Source: Undaria pinnatifida
Lineage: Eukaryota > Sar > Phaeophyceae > Laminariales > Alariaceae
Direction of reading: 5' to 3'
Assembly: GCA_012845835.1 (NCBI GenBank)
Contig: JABAKD010000024.1
Coordinates: 1,339,862 to 1,403,861, forward strand
DNA length: 64,000 nt
Of the stretch, positions 31,261 to 42,675 are shown piece after piece. How positions within the stretch are numbered: the stretch's first letter is position 1; each line of letters starts with the position of its first letter. Both the position numbers and the translations under genes were made by a program. The notes under the pieces are model-generated. The model did no database searches, was not told where the DNA came from, and was given only the letters and a program-made list of their open reading frames with translations.

Positions 31261-31429
31261 ATTTGGTCATTGATTGGGTTTCCTGGGTGGCATGCGGTGT
31301 AGTCGGTTTCAGATGCGAGTCCTAGAAACATTTTTGCCAGTATGGGCCTGGTACGCAGGCTGACTTCCGATTTCAGTTCTTACATTATTTGCAAGGTGCA
31401 TGACTTGCTTCAGCTATGATATATACAAA

Positions 31430-31612
31430 CTGACTAACATCACCCTGTTGACCCTGATAGCTACACTGCTGTAGTTGTAAGGGGAGTCGCCGACCTATAT
31501 CCCTAATGAGGACACACAACTCGTAATACGCGCGATCGGAGTATCAAACACAGCTTGCAAAGATGAGTTTCGACGAAATCTTCGATCTCACAGCTGGAGT
31601 GTATTTTCATTT
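31430..31612 (-). repeat. Family B dispersed element, reverse orientation
   Basis: AACATCACCCTGTTGACCC to GATCTCACAGCTGGAGTG, the reverse complement of most of the 14.8-kb copy. Confidence 0.8.
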
Positions 31613-32113
31613 TTTATAATATACGTGAACCATGCACGTGAACCACATTTGGTTTGCTTTCTCTTGTCCCTGCTGCCTAGGGTATTCTTCCACTCCAGCG
31701 TTACTGGAGTCTATCCTGTGACCAACTACGGGCTGTATGATGCAAAATAATGTGAGGACAGCAACAGGAGCCATGCAGCCAGTTACCAGGTATGTGTTAG
31801 CTTGCCTGCTATACGGGGTACAACGGTAGCACTATACGTACAATACGTCGAATTTCATAACGCCACGCTTGAAGTTGAACGAACGGTTGCAAGCTGAAAA
31901 ACGCTTGGCCAAATATTTGTGCTGCCGGCTGCAGACCACAGCAGTTACCGCACCACGCACGCTGCGTTGCTGGTTGCTCACACCGGTGCACTGCTGGTGC
32001 TGTCTTTGCTCGCACGAGTATCATACGTGTCAGTTGCTGCTGCTGTCGTTCCCGGTATTGTTTGTGGGAACTGATCACCACGACCACGTGTTCGTGATTA
32101 AAATCACGTCTAC

Positions 32114-32257
32114 GGGGACATTTAGGAGCCATCCCCGGGTGTCAAATTTTTATTTCGAGCTTTCGGTTGGGGTTAGGGATAGGGTTTATAGGGTTATAAA
32201 TTTATAGGTGCCGGTCGTGGAAGGCCTGACACCTGCAGATGGCTCCCAAATGTCTCT
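32114..32257. mobile_element. 144-bp inverted-repeat element, copy 1
   Basis: Left arm GGGGACATTTAGGAGCCATC continues into CCCGGGTGTCA; the right arm is GCAGATGGCTCCCAAATGTC. The centre is AT-rich with GGTTAGGGATAGGG and a TCGTGGAAGGCCTGACACC block. Confidence 0.75.
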
Positions 32258-32276
32258 AGTCGTACATCACTGTTAC

Positions 32277-32422
32277 GGGGACATTTAAGAGCCATCCCCG
32301 GGTGTCATATTTATATTTCGAGCTTTTAGTTGGGGTTCAGGGATGGGGGGGGTTAGGTTTATAAATCTATAGGGGTCGATCGTGGAAGGCCTGACACCCG
32401 GGGAAGGCTCCCAAATGTCCCC
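32277..32422. mobile_element. 146-bp inverted-repeat element, copy 2
   Basis: Same structure as copy 1, 20 bp to its right, with better preserved ends: GGGGACATTTAAGAGCCATC and, inverted, GGGGACATTTGGGAGCCTTC. Confidence 0.8.
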
Positions 32423-33014
32423 ATAGTCGTGATTCACGACTACGTAACCAAAAGTAAAAAAAAAAAAAAAAAACACGTGTTTAGCCATGCTTATCATTGC
32501 CCATTCTTGTTGATATCACCTTCACCCTTCCGTGACCCAAAGCTAGCGACCGAAAACTCTTGCAAAACTTATACGAAGATAAACGTTATACCTGGTAGGA
32601 TACAGTACGCGACAGCACTTACTTAAGAACTTGACACTTGATAATTTCAGGCTCGATTTTTAGACGAGAAGATAAGAACCTGGCCCATTTCGTACCGAAA
32701 AAGGCGCAGGACACACACCCTGCCTCACCCAAGAGTCTCATCCCCCTCAGAAACAAGATATTACGAAGTGATGTCGCATACCGTATTACAGGGATCGATA
32801 GGATGACAGGATCATGCTGCGCCCTTGCAGTACCAGCGCACGTACGACGACGTTCCGGTACGACTCGCCGCATCGTACGTAAAATATACCAGGTATCATA
32901 GCCGTACGAAGTACTCGTAGTTCGCTCGGATATCAAACTCACGATAGCAAATCAGTCATACCGGGGTGCCTTAACCAAACCTGTCGTCCATGTTGCCGTA
33001 ACCGTCATTCAAAC

Positions 33015-33354
33015 CAGGGATTTTCACAGGGCATGACCCGATCCGCGGTTATCTCGCGGATCAAGTCGGGTCGGGTTAAGATGTACTCGAAATATCACAG
33101 GTCGGGTCGGGTCGGGTCGGGTCGGGTCGGGTCGGGTCGGATCGGGTCGGGTCGGGTCTGGTCGGGTCGGGTCGGGTCGGGTCGGGTCGGGTCGGGTCGG
33201 GTCGGGTCGGGTCGGGTCGGGTCGGGTCGGGTCGGGTCGGATCGGGTCGGGTCGGGTCGGGTCGGGTCGGGTCGGGTCGGGTCGGGTCGGGTCGGGTCGG
33301 GTCGGGTTGGCCAGCATAACCCGCGAGACGTGACCCGAGCCCTGAAAAGCCCTG
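33015..33354. mobile_element. hAT-like MITE carrying a GGGTC array of about 200 bp
   Basis: Inverted ends CAGGGATTTTCACAGGGC and, inverted, CAGGGCTTTTCAGGGCTC enclose about forty TCGGG pentamers, with occasional GGATC and GGTCT variants. Flanking 8-mers ATTCAAAC and ATTTATGT match only partly, so the target duplication is weak here. Confidence 0.65.
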
Positions 33355-33559
33355 ATTTATGTTACTTCAGGTCGAAGTATCAGTTGGGTGAGGTGGCGAA
33401 GCCAGCCAACTACCCGACTTTTTCGTCGGCAAAGGTCAGTCGAACGTCGCGAGCCAACTCAGCTCCATTCGGTCGAGAGGGATCCCCCAGGCGGTGCCGC
33501 CAGACAGAGAAACTCGCCGAACCCTCCACCTACTACGTCAAAACTGCAAAATTTACGAT

Positions 33560-33720
33560 ATTGTTGTTGTTGTTCTCACATCAACTCGCGTAATCAAGTC
33601 CGTGGTCACAGGACAGGCTCCAGTCACTCTGGAGCTGAGGAATATCCCAGGGAGAAACACAAACAAACCAAAGGCGGTCCATGCATATATCACAGCTGAC
33701 GCAATTCATGCCTCCGCCAG
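33560..33720 (-). repeat. Family D dispersed repeat
   Basis: TGGTCACAGGACAGGCTCCA, GTCACTCTGGAGCTGAGGAA, CAAACCAAAGG and ACGCAATTCATGCCTCC are the inverse of 34.98-35.12 kb. A third relative lies at 31.65-31.78 kb. Confidence 0.65.
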
Positions 33721-36680
33721 AAACATATACAACGTGAAATCGGGAGTCAGCCTACGATATATACGAGCCACACTACGGCGCAGTCTCGGTTTGCGTGGAG
33801 GGAACTGCGCCGGCAGGAGGCTGGATTCGACGACGAAGAAGGAGGGCGACTGAGCGTCGACGGGCGGGGAAGAGACGGATTGAACTCTCCCTGAACGAGA
33901 AATTTTGTTCTTCACATCAGCACCGCAAGCTGCTAGGAGGATTTTATTTTTTGGGACTGGGGAGAAGGGAAACCGGTTGGAACTGAGTGCCAACGAGAGC
34001 AAGTGCGAAGGAGCGGGCCGAGTGAGCAAAGGCGATGAGGCGGCCATGCAGAACCACAGCAGGAGGATGGCACACGGAGACCCACGACCCGCACGCACAC
34101 CAACCATCATTACGAGAGCAGCGATCGTCCTTTTTTTGGATTTTTTACGAGGCAGTAGTACATGTTTCTCAGGTCACTGATTTTCGTAGAGTTGGTAGAA
34201 GAGTTGTATAAAACGACCCCCCGAAATTTTCAATTTTCAGGCACGGGCGTCGTAGCTGCGCTGCAACCTGTCAGATAACTCGGGAAGACGTGGCGATCAT
34301 TGATATCTGTACTGTGGTTTTTGGTTCGATTGCTCTGTTTTTTACTGCATACCCGCGGATCGTCACTCTGACAGCGCTCCAGACAGTAGTAGGCGTGTTC
34401 GACTATGGTTACGATTACCGTGCGGTTCGTACGGTGCAGGCAGCACTCCAGACAGCAACCGTTGTAGCTTGTAGCCGCGAGTTGGTCAGTTGTGGGGACG
34501 GGGGAACTCCATGCTGTACAATATTTGAGTGGATACCCGCGGCCACGTGAGTTCAGTTTGCACATAGGACCATTTCACTTGTGCGCCTTCTTCGTATCGT
34601 GCGTTTTAGGCGGGAAAACGTAGCAATTCCCGGATGAATTTTGATTTCATTTGGTTTTTCGGATCTTCCTAGGGATCGAGCACCTTTGTGTGACCCCGGA
34701 CTCTAGATTTTTACAGGAGTTAATGTGAGACAACAGCAACACATATATTCGTATATATCTTTTCTTTTCTTTATCTTGTTTTTTCTTCTTTGTTTCTTTT
34801 TTCCAATTGACTTGCGTCTGTCGTGCGTATGCGTAGTGATACGTACTACGTGCAATATATACGTGTAGTCTTTCCTGGGTGGCAAGTGGTATAGTCGGTT
34901 TTTCCAGGCGTGATTAGTGAGACGTATGCACCAGTATGGACCTGGCACATCGTAGACTCGCAATTTCACTTTTTTCTCGTATGTTTGTGGTGGAGGCATC
35001 AATTGCGTCAGCGGTGATATATGCGTGTACCACCTTTGCTTTGTTTGTGCTTTTCCCTGGGGTATTCCTCAGCTCCAGAGTGACTGGAGCCTATCCTGTG
35101 ACCACGGACTTGATTATGCGAGTTAATGTGAGACCAACAACATACTGCTTTCATTCTACGCCAACAAAAGTGGGATACTGTACTGGGTTGCGTGAGCAAC
35201 TGAGTTAAATCGACACACGACGCGTATGAAGATACGTGGAAGAGTGGCTTTATTTTCAAAATCCGCCGGAGGATGAAAAAAAAAACAAACTAATACTAAA
35301 CCAAACAAACCTCTGCAAACCTTCCCACAAAACGGAAACCCAAGTCGTAGTCCGACGGTCTGCAATATTCGATTGCATCGTTGAAACTACCACCGTAACA
35401 GTGAGCGGCCACGCTTCAAACTCTTCCCTTTGTGGCAGCCACCTGACGGTGCTTCTTCTGTATATTGGTGTGCGTGCGTGTGCGTGTGTATGATACGTGC
35501 GTCTGCGTGAGTATTCGAACAAAGCGTCCTGACGACACAGCAGATACTAGTCCCAGAACTTTTGAGTTCTTCTTACATGCTCATTGCTCGGGGACGCAAA
35601 TTGTGGTCCGTACCGAAACGTGGTCCACAGGTCGGAATTTTCTCTCTCGTAAAAATAAGCCTGCGGGGCGCAGCCGCATTTCTGGGCCGTTTTGAACCGT
35701 TTCGGCTGCGGGCTGGGGATCTCAATTGGGGTGGGTGTGTGCGATCCCGCGATCCTGCCATCCTGGAGTAGGAAGTAGGAACACAATCAAGACCGGGGAT
35801 GGGGGGTGCAATTGGTTTCGTTTGGGGAATGCCGTGAATGCCGCTCGAAACCATGGAAACCCTCACATGCTTGATATTAAGAACAGCAGCAGCACACAGC
35901 ACAGCAGAAGCGATACCGCAGTAGCACAGAGAGTACCAGCAGCGGTATAGTAGCAGCCGCTCTTGCCTCGAGTTCAACCACCACGGGCGTTTGTATGTGC
36001 GTGAGGTGATCAGCAGATCCTAGCATGACCATATTTTCACGTCCGAAAACCAAGGATACGTCGTCTAGCGTCATGCTCTAGCTCGCAAATATGCAAGAAC
36101 GCCTGCTTTCCGTTGTCTCTTGTCCCTTTTCAACTTTCCGACACTCCTGAGATTCCAAGTCGTCAGAACAACAACAACAACGCGTTTTACAGTTCTCAAA
36201 CAGTAGTAGCGTTCTCTGCCGTTGCTCTTCTTTCTTTTCTTTCTCATTTACCTTTCCTGCAATTTGTCTGGTTTTGACAGAAAAATCTTATGTTTTTCGA
36301 ACCCGCTACGTACGGGAAAAATGCATTGGTAATTCCCTTTACTACGAGGTACTGCGATCTATCACAACATGAGATGACGACAAAATTTGAACATTTTCCG
36401 AATTTCGGGACGAAAAATGTCACGCGATAAGAAACGCACGATAGTACTATTCTGTGCAACATTCGCTTCGGGGATGAAGTTTCTTAGCCGAGTGCTGCGT
36501 AATCGAAAAAAAGGGGGGCACACGGTTATACACATCGAAATTACAAACAAGAGCCTCTGGCTAAGAAAAGGTGGCTGTGGAAAAACATTTTCCATACAGA
36601 TGTATAGAAACCCATCGCTCGGCGTTAGCCCAGGTAGAACTTCTTTGGGCTGGCTGACATTTTTCTTTTGCTTTTAGTCA
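33720..36680. other. Gene-poor stretch with repeat fragments
   Basis: No exon chain could be built. It contains a Family D copy at 34.87-35.14 kb and a TGCGTGCGTGTGCGTGTG tract at 35.47 kb. An open 86-codon frame at 34290-34550 (hydrophobic, with FGSIALFFTAYPRIV) follows an acceptor-like TTTTCAG, but it has no supporting neighbour. Confidence 0.4.
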
Positions 36681-36689
36681 TAATTTTTA

Positions 36690-36850
36690 CACTCCAAGCT
36701 CAACTAGTGAGAGATTTCACCCTCAACGACCTTCTGGACAAGCCATGCATGGTCACAAGCCTCTTTCATTCTCCCCCCCGATACTTGCCTTCATTTTTAT
36801 CGCGCATAGGATTTAGCATTCCCACTTCTCAGTTTTTCATGCTCGCCACT
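36690..36850 (+). repeat. Truncated SINE-like copy
   Basis: CTCAACTAGTGAGAGATTTC, CTTCTGGACAAGCC, ATACTTGCCTTC and TTTAGCATTCCCACTTCTCA match the SINE-like body; no tRNA-like head. Confidence 0.6.
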
Positions 36851-37147
36851 TTTTCATCAAATTTTGGCTATTAAGTTACTGGCTAGTTATTATTAATAGT
36901 TAGCCAGCTACTTGCTGGTTACGTTCTCGCGCAAAATAGCGGGTTGGTGCGTTTTTGTGGCTGACCACTACGCTTGTAAATCGCGATGTATTTATCGACA
37001 AACACAAGAAGATACAGATAGTTGGTCGGCTTACTTTCATCACCCAACTAAAACTAGCCGTCAAGTCCAACATTCACGGCCTTATCGTCCGCACTCTCTA
37101 TTCTGTCGAGAAAGACCAGCTTCGAAATACTTCGCTTGCGCTTTCAT

Positions 37148-37484
37148 CAGAGGGCACTTCACGGGTCGGGTTGATTCTCGCGGGTCGGGTCGGACCTGAA
37201 CTGACCCGTAATATTGAAAAACAAAACTGACTCCTGACCCGACCCGACCCGACCCGTTCCGACCCGTTCCGACCCGTTCCGTTCCGACCCGTTCCGTTCC
37301 GTTCCGACCCGACCCGACCCGACCCGACCCGACCCGACCCGACCCGACCCGACCCGACCCGACCCGACCTGACCCGACCCGACCCGATCCGACTCGACCC
37401 GACGCGACCCGACTCGACCCGCGGGAGATTAGAAACCTCCTGACCCGGCCCGAGGGTCGGATCAAAATCCGTAAAAAAGTCCTG
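37148..37484. mobile_element. Inverted-repeat element carrying a CCCGA array
   Basis: Starts CAGAGGGCACTTCACGGGTC and ends, inverted, CAGGACTTTTTTACGG. The interior has ACCCG and GTTCC pentamers for about 190 bp. Flanks GCTTTCAT and TTTTGTAT match at 5 of 8. Same class as 15870 and 33015. Confidence 0.55.
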
Positions 37485-37620
37485 TTTTGTATGCCAGTAT
37501 CTTTTTTTGTGGTGGCACTATCCAGTATCTTTTTTTGTGGTGGCACTATTACTCTCCGGCTTCTGGACAAGCCGTGGTCACAGAGGTACTACAGGTGTCG
37601 TCCCTGACGCACGGTACGGT

Positions 37621-38020
37621 ATCACAGAGGCGCGCCGCTTAATTTCTGAGGCTCTTCACTTAACCCGGTTAGAGCCCCCAAATCCCTCCCTATACTAACT
37701 TTAAGGATTTTTTTTTGTTGTCCCCGAAAAGGGTTTCCAGTAATGAAGGCGTTATCACAGAGGCGCGCCGCTTAATTTCTGAGGCTCTTCACTTAACCCG
37801 GTTAGAGCCCCCAAATCCCTCCCTATACGAACTTTAAGGATTTTTTTTTGTTGTCCCCGAAAAGGGTTTCCAGTAATGAAGGCGTTATCACAGAGGCGCG
37901 CCGCTTAATTTCTGAGGCTCTTCACTTAACCCGGTTAGAGCCCCCAAATCCCTCCCTATACGAACTTTAAGAATTTTTTTTTGTTGTCCCCGAAAAAGGT
38001 TTCCAGTAATGAAGGCGTTA
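37621..38020 (+). repeat. Three tandem 133-bp units containing Family A
   Basis: ATCACAGAGGCGCGCCGCTT begins units at 37621, 37754 and 37887. Each holds a CCCAAATCCCTCCCTATAC core, a T8-9 run and TTGTCCCCGAAAA. Divergence is only a few bases, so the amplification is recent. Single Family A copies flank it (38.04-38.16 kb). Confidence 0.92.
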
Positions 38021-38039
38021 CGACACCCGGTGATAAACG

Positions 38040-38160
38040 TCCCCGAAAAGGATTACCAGTTGTGAAGGCATCAACCCGTTTAGAGCCCCCAAATCCCACC
38101 CCATACTAACTTCGCGTAAATTTGTCCCCAAAAAGGGTTTCCAGTTGTGAAGGCATTAAG
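38040..38160 (+). repeat. Family A dispersed element
   Basis: CCCCGAAAAGGATTACCAG, then CCGTTTAGAGCCCCCAAATC to GGGTTTCCAGTTGTGAAGGC. Confidence 0.75.
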
Positions 38161-38535
38161 GAGGCATATACGGAAAAGCAAAAGCACTCGTACTCGTACG
38201 TACCCATACCCGATGAAAAATCCCATGGCCCAAGCATTTCCGCGAAAATAAGTGCAAAAAAAAAAAAAAAAACGAAATTCCGAGGATTGGGGTTGCGGAG
38301 CCCCGTCATTTTAAAAAACGTTTCAGGCAAAAAAAGTGCTGCTTGTATCATAGCGTGCGTCCCCTTCCCCCCCCCCGGTGGATGCCTTCATTGATTCTGG
38401 GCAGAGGGTTAAGCGTTCCCAGTACTGCTGTTCGTCGACTCCAATGGAATTTTGCAGGCGTGCAAGTACACGGTACTAAGATATTCTCCGACTCCCGGTT
38501 TTGTTTGTTTGTTTTTTCGTTTGCACACTTCTACT

Positions 38536-38814
38536 TTCTAGCTTCTGGACAAGCCGTGTGGTCACAGGTGTCGTCCCTTCCCCCCCCCCGGCTCTTGCCT
38601 ACAATTTTTACCGCGCATAAGGTGCAGCGATCCCACTGCTCGTCGAGTTTTCATCGAGTGTTGCTAACTCACGCTCTCGTGCTTTCCGCAAGTCAATTCG
38701 TGCACAAGAAAAAGTCCCCACGAATTTATACGAGTATGCACTCGGGGGGATTCGAACTCGCGAAACGGACCCATACCAGGCTCGAGGATAACCTGATACG
38801 CCACCGGGGCGACC
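38536..38814 (-). mobile_element. tRNA-derived SINE-like copy
   Basis: Read on the minus strand, it begins GGTCGCCCCGGTGGCGTATC and contains A-box TGGCGTATCAGG and B-box GTTCGAATC about 34 bases apart, as in tRNA genes. The body carries CTTGCGGAAAGCACGAGAGC and ends near GGCTTGTCCAGAAGC. A close relative with both boxes is at 60271-60547, and truncated bodies are at 18.4, 36.7, 37.55, 40.1 and 48.5 kb. Confidence 0.7.
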
Positions 38815-39094
38815 GGCAATTGGGGCCTGTCTTGTGACGACGGGCTATATTATGGCGCGAAGATCATGTGGAATAGCAGCAACAATGGCAAAGAGGGCAC
38901 AATATATGACAAGACGGAACGTATGGAAACCGCAACGAAATAGTATTTTGTGACCACGAACTAGCTTATGGCGCTGAGCTACTCTTACCAGATGCGAGGA
39001 CAGCAGCAACAACAACGACAACGGAAAATACAAGATTCACTGGAAAACAGCCAAACCGCAACGAAAAAACAGTAATACATTTATAAAATAGATG

Positions 39095-39290
39095 TGATGT
39101 TAGATCTAGCTCAAAATTCCCCACCCGAAGTAAAAATACCAACACTTAATACCATTCATTATAGAGGACCAAAATACGACCCTCCAAATAAAAACTCATC
39201 TCTATTGTATATTACAAGTACCAACAACGCAGCTTGCAAAGATGAGTATTGACCTAAAATTCGTCGAACTCATGGCTGACGTCCTTGAAA
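39095..39290 (-). repeat. Family C dispersed element
   Basis: AGATCTAGCTCAAAATTCCC to CATGGCTGACGTCCTT; about 85 percent like 45.99-46.19 kb by eye. Confidence 0.75.
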
Positions 39291-39411
39291 TTTGTTCATA
39301 AAAAAATACCAGGTACTTGCGACCAAGAACTATTTAGTAGATCATTGCGCTGAGTCAATATGCGAGAACAGCGACAACGGCACACAATATTTTGTAAATA
39401 TGAAAAATACA

Positions 39412-39650
39412 CTTCAGCTGTGAGATCGACCAAAATAATTTATTGATCAAAACTCAGCTTTGCAAGCTGCGTGTGGTACTTCGATCGCGCGTGTTACGGG
39501 GTGTATATCCTCGTGAAGGATATCGGTCGGTGACTCCCCGGCAAATGCCAGGGTCAACGTGACTAAGACGTTCAGCCTTGTCATGCGCACGGAAACTGTA
39601 TAACCCGCATTGAGGAGGACAAAACCAAACATCTGTGGAATTCAGTATGC
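39412..39650 (+). repeat. Family B dispersed element
   Basis: TTCAGCTGTGAGATCGACC, CTTCGATCGCGCGTGTTACG and GGTCAACGTGACTAAG; diverged at the 3' half. Confidence 0.7.
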
Positions 39651-40059
39651 ATGAAACAATAAGTGTTATAGCGTGAGTTAGCTTTTGGAGTGGGCTACTT
39701 GGGTCTACCGGGTTTGTACGCAAGTTCCCGTGTACTCCCTGTATATGTGGCTGGCCAGCGGAGGTCCAGCCCAGGCCTGGTGCTCGGGTTTTTTGCTGTC
39801 GAATCATGATGAAACATGCGGTGGACGTCGATCGCTACTGCTCCGAAGTGATCTCTCTTCTTCTGCTATATGTGACAAGGTGGAAGTATCCACGTCGCAA
39901 CGAAACAATTTGTGCGACGCGCGCGCAGCACAACACTTGATCGCACTTGTTTACTCTCGCGGCGCGCCAACACATGGATACGAGTGTTGCATTCACCCGG
40001 GCGAGTGTCATTTGCGCTATGTACCAGGTGCAGTTATTTTCTTTTTTTAATACTACTTT

Positions 40060-40445
40060 TTTCTTTCCAGCTCAACTCGGATGTAAGAGGTTTCACCATC
40101 GGCGAGCTTCTGGACAAGGTCATGGTCAAGCCGTGGACACAAGCGTCTTTCCTTATCCAGCCCGGTACGTGCCTTCACTTTTTATCGCGCATAGGGTTCA
40201 GCATTCCCACTTTTCAGCTTGTTATGCTCGTCGACTGTCAACGAGTTTTGCCAACTCACGCTCCATCATTCCCACTTTTCAGCTTTTTACGCTCGTCGAT
40301 TGTCACCGAGTTTGCCAACTCACGCTCCATCAATGTAGCACTTTCCGCGAGTCCTTTTTTCAATCGCTTTATCGCAAGAAAAAGTCCCTACGAGCACGAG
40401 TACATGCACTGGGGGAGGGTTCGAACCTGCGTGATCGACTTTACT
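40060..40445 (-). mobile_element. Diverged SINE-like copy with internal duplication
   Basis: Body blocks CTTCTGGACAAGG, GCGCATAGGGTTCAGCATTC and AAGAAAAAGTCCCTACGAGC are present. A CCCACTTTTCAGCTT unit is duplicated (about 65 bp). The B-box-like GGTTCGAACC survives, but no A box is recognisable. Confidence 0.55.
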
Positions 40446-40839
40446 TAGTACGGACAAGATTGTCCTACTTCTCTACAGAGGACTTCTTTACTATTAATAT
40501 TACTAGTACAGAACAGCAGCAATCGCTTTTTTACCCGTATATCGACATGCAGCACAGCAGCAGCATAAATAGTTCACCCTAAAGCCGTTGTCCTTCTCAC
40601 ATTACTAGTAATAGCTACACATTACTAGTCCGTGAGTCCGTGGTCACCCACAGGGCACTCCCGCTCTCGCCTTCAACGGTTGCACACGCAAGAGCAAAAA
40701 AACGTGAAGGGTTACACACGTAAACGATATACAAGAAAAGCCGCCTTCACAATTCTGGATTATTATATAGGAATACCGTATGCAACAGAAGGTAACACAC
40801 CCCGATGATAACATTTGAAAAAAAAAAAAATCACCGGGT

Positions 40840-41600
40840 GTGGTATTCTGTCGGGGGTGTGCTATCTTACGTAACCCGGGTGATAACGTGCAGGTCGGAG
40901 GGCCCATGAAGGGGGTGTGATAAACCAGGGGGTGTGATAACACTGACGCACACTTGCAGGGGGTGTGGTAATGAGGGGGTGTGATAACACTTGCTTGCAA
41001 AGAATGCTACTGCCGCACACTTTTAGGGGTGTGATATTATTGCGGGGGTGTGATAACACAGCCCGCAGAAATTACCGGTACCTGCTGCTGCCGCACACTT
41101 GCAGGGGTGTGGTTTGCTGAGCCAGTGCGGTGGCTGCCACATTGGCGCCTGTTGCTGCGCCAGCTGCAGCAGCAGCGGCAGCAGCAACAACAGGCGTAGA
41201 AGAAGTTTCCTCGTGTTGAGATAACGAGGTGATGGGTTGAACCTGCGCTGCTGCAGTCGAAGCAGCTGTCGAAGCAGCTGTCAGAGCAGCTGTCGAAGGA
41301 GCGGAGCAAGCTGCGGCGGGATAATGTTCTCCCTCCACGTCCATGTTGTTGGTCTCCATACCGAGTGGTTCCCCCCCCGTACACAGGGGTGTATTGTGCG
41401 GGATCACAGGACAGATGCTCTTATGACCCGGGTGATAGTAGCAGGGGCCCCGTGAATACATGCGGCGCAACCTCAGGGGGTATTATCTTATGTAAACCCG
41501 GTGATAACTCTCCTTGTTTGAGATTCAAAAAAAAATTCACCGGGTGTTGTATTCTGTAGAGGGTGTGCTATCTAATGTGGGTGTGTTATTTTCTGTCGTA
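40840..41600. repeat. GGGTGTGATAACA minisatellite field
   Basis: More than twelve copies of GGGGGTGTG(A/G)T(A/T) units, some with CACCGGGTG spacers, interrupted by a CAGCAGC-rich patch at 41.15-41.32 kb. Confidence 0.85.
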
Positions 41601-42589
41601 TACGGTAAGTATGGAAATGGGGAAAATCGGTTTGGCCCACGTGTGCTTCCAGTACTATGAGACGGAAAATATCAAAAGCTGCTGCCCAAAACACTACTTT
41701 GAACCCTAACGCTTAAGGCCACGGGGTGACCCAAGCGTCCCCTGTCCCCCGGTTTTCCGGAAATTCTATATCCATCTCCATCTACATGTTTTATCGGAAC
41801 AGTAAAACGCATGGCTAAGCTTGACGCGCTGCGTTTAGAGCTCCGGCTGGTTCGTGGAACAGACCCGGAAACCCATGAAAAAAGGGCATAATCCACGGAT
41901 GCTGTGAGTCTCTTCAGATCGGCGTCCCTCTGGTTCTCAGCAGAGGTCCACACCTCGACTTTGAGGCACTGCAGTAGTCAAAATTTGGGGTACACGGAAC
42001 GAGACAAAAAACGACCTCCAACAGAACGTATGAACTTCACTAGCGGGCAGCTACAGCTCCCCACATGCAACCACGGCCCGCGAAATTGAGGGACGCTCCT
42101 GGTGGTGTATATCGACGTGGGGCGCGCCAGCCAGCAGTCGTAGGCAGCCAGAAGCGACTCACGAGATGTTTTCGTGAGTTCGAACTTGCGAGCAGCAACA
42201 CAAAAAGCTACCGAATCGCTGAAATATTTATATTCGCGCGCGGGAGCCTAATACACTGGGTACATCACCGATGAAAAAACGGTTTTCGCCAAACGCTTGC
42301 TGCTCGCCAGGCGGAATGACACAACTCTGTAATATGTGGGGTTTAAGGGCTTAGGAGAAAAGGAGAGGGACGCTCGAAAAAAATGTGTTTAGATATGGAG
42401 TCCAAACAAGGATGAAAAAAGCGCCTGAAAAGCTCTGTGTTACTGGATCTCTGCCGCATCTTTTTCCAAAATTTCGAAACAAAGATCTTGTTTGCAGACG
42501 CCATACACTATTTTCAAGTGGTTTTACATGTACGCGAAACGCCTCCATACAAGCCCCTACTCAAAATATTCCTGTGCGATCTCCCGTGG

Positions 42590-42675
42590 CCTTTCGAGCC
42601 CCCAAATCCTTCTCTATACTAGCTTCAAGTAAAATTGTCCCCAAAAAGGGGTTCCAGATATGGAGGGGTTAACCC
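42590..42675 (+). repeat. Family A dispersed element
   Basis: GGCCTTTCGAGCCCCCAAAT, CTATACTAGCTTCAAG and AAAAGGGGTTCCAGATATGG, ending GGGGTTAACCC. Confidence 0.75.

Noticed and set aside
33024-33593. Long Arg-Pro-Asp-Thr and Gly-Ser-Gly-Arg frames on both strands
   Set aside because: They come from the GGGTC pentamer array; period five keeps all frames open.
34290-34550. Hydrophobic 86-codon ORF after an acceptor-like site
   Set aside because: No donor, no second exon and no recognised motif; could be chance.
42160-42200. tRNA B-box-like TGAGTTCGAACTTG
   Set aside because: No A box or clover-leaf pairing could be found nearby.
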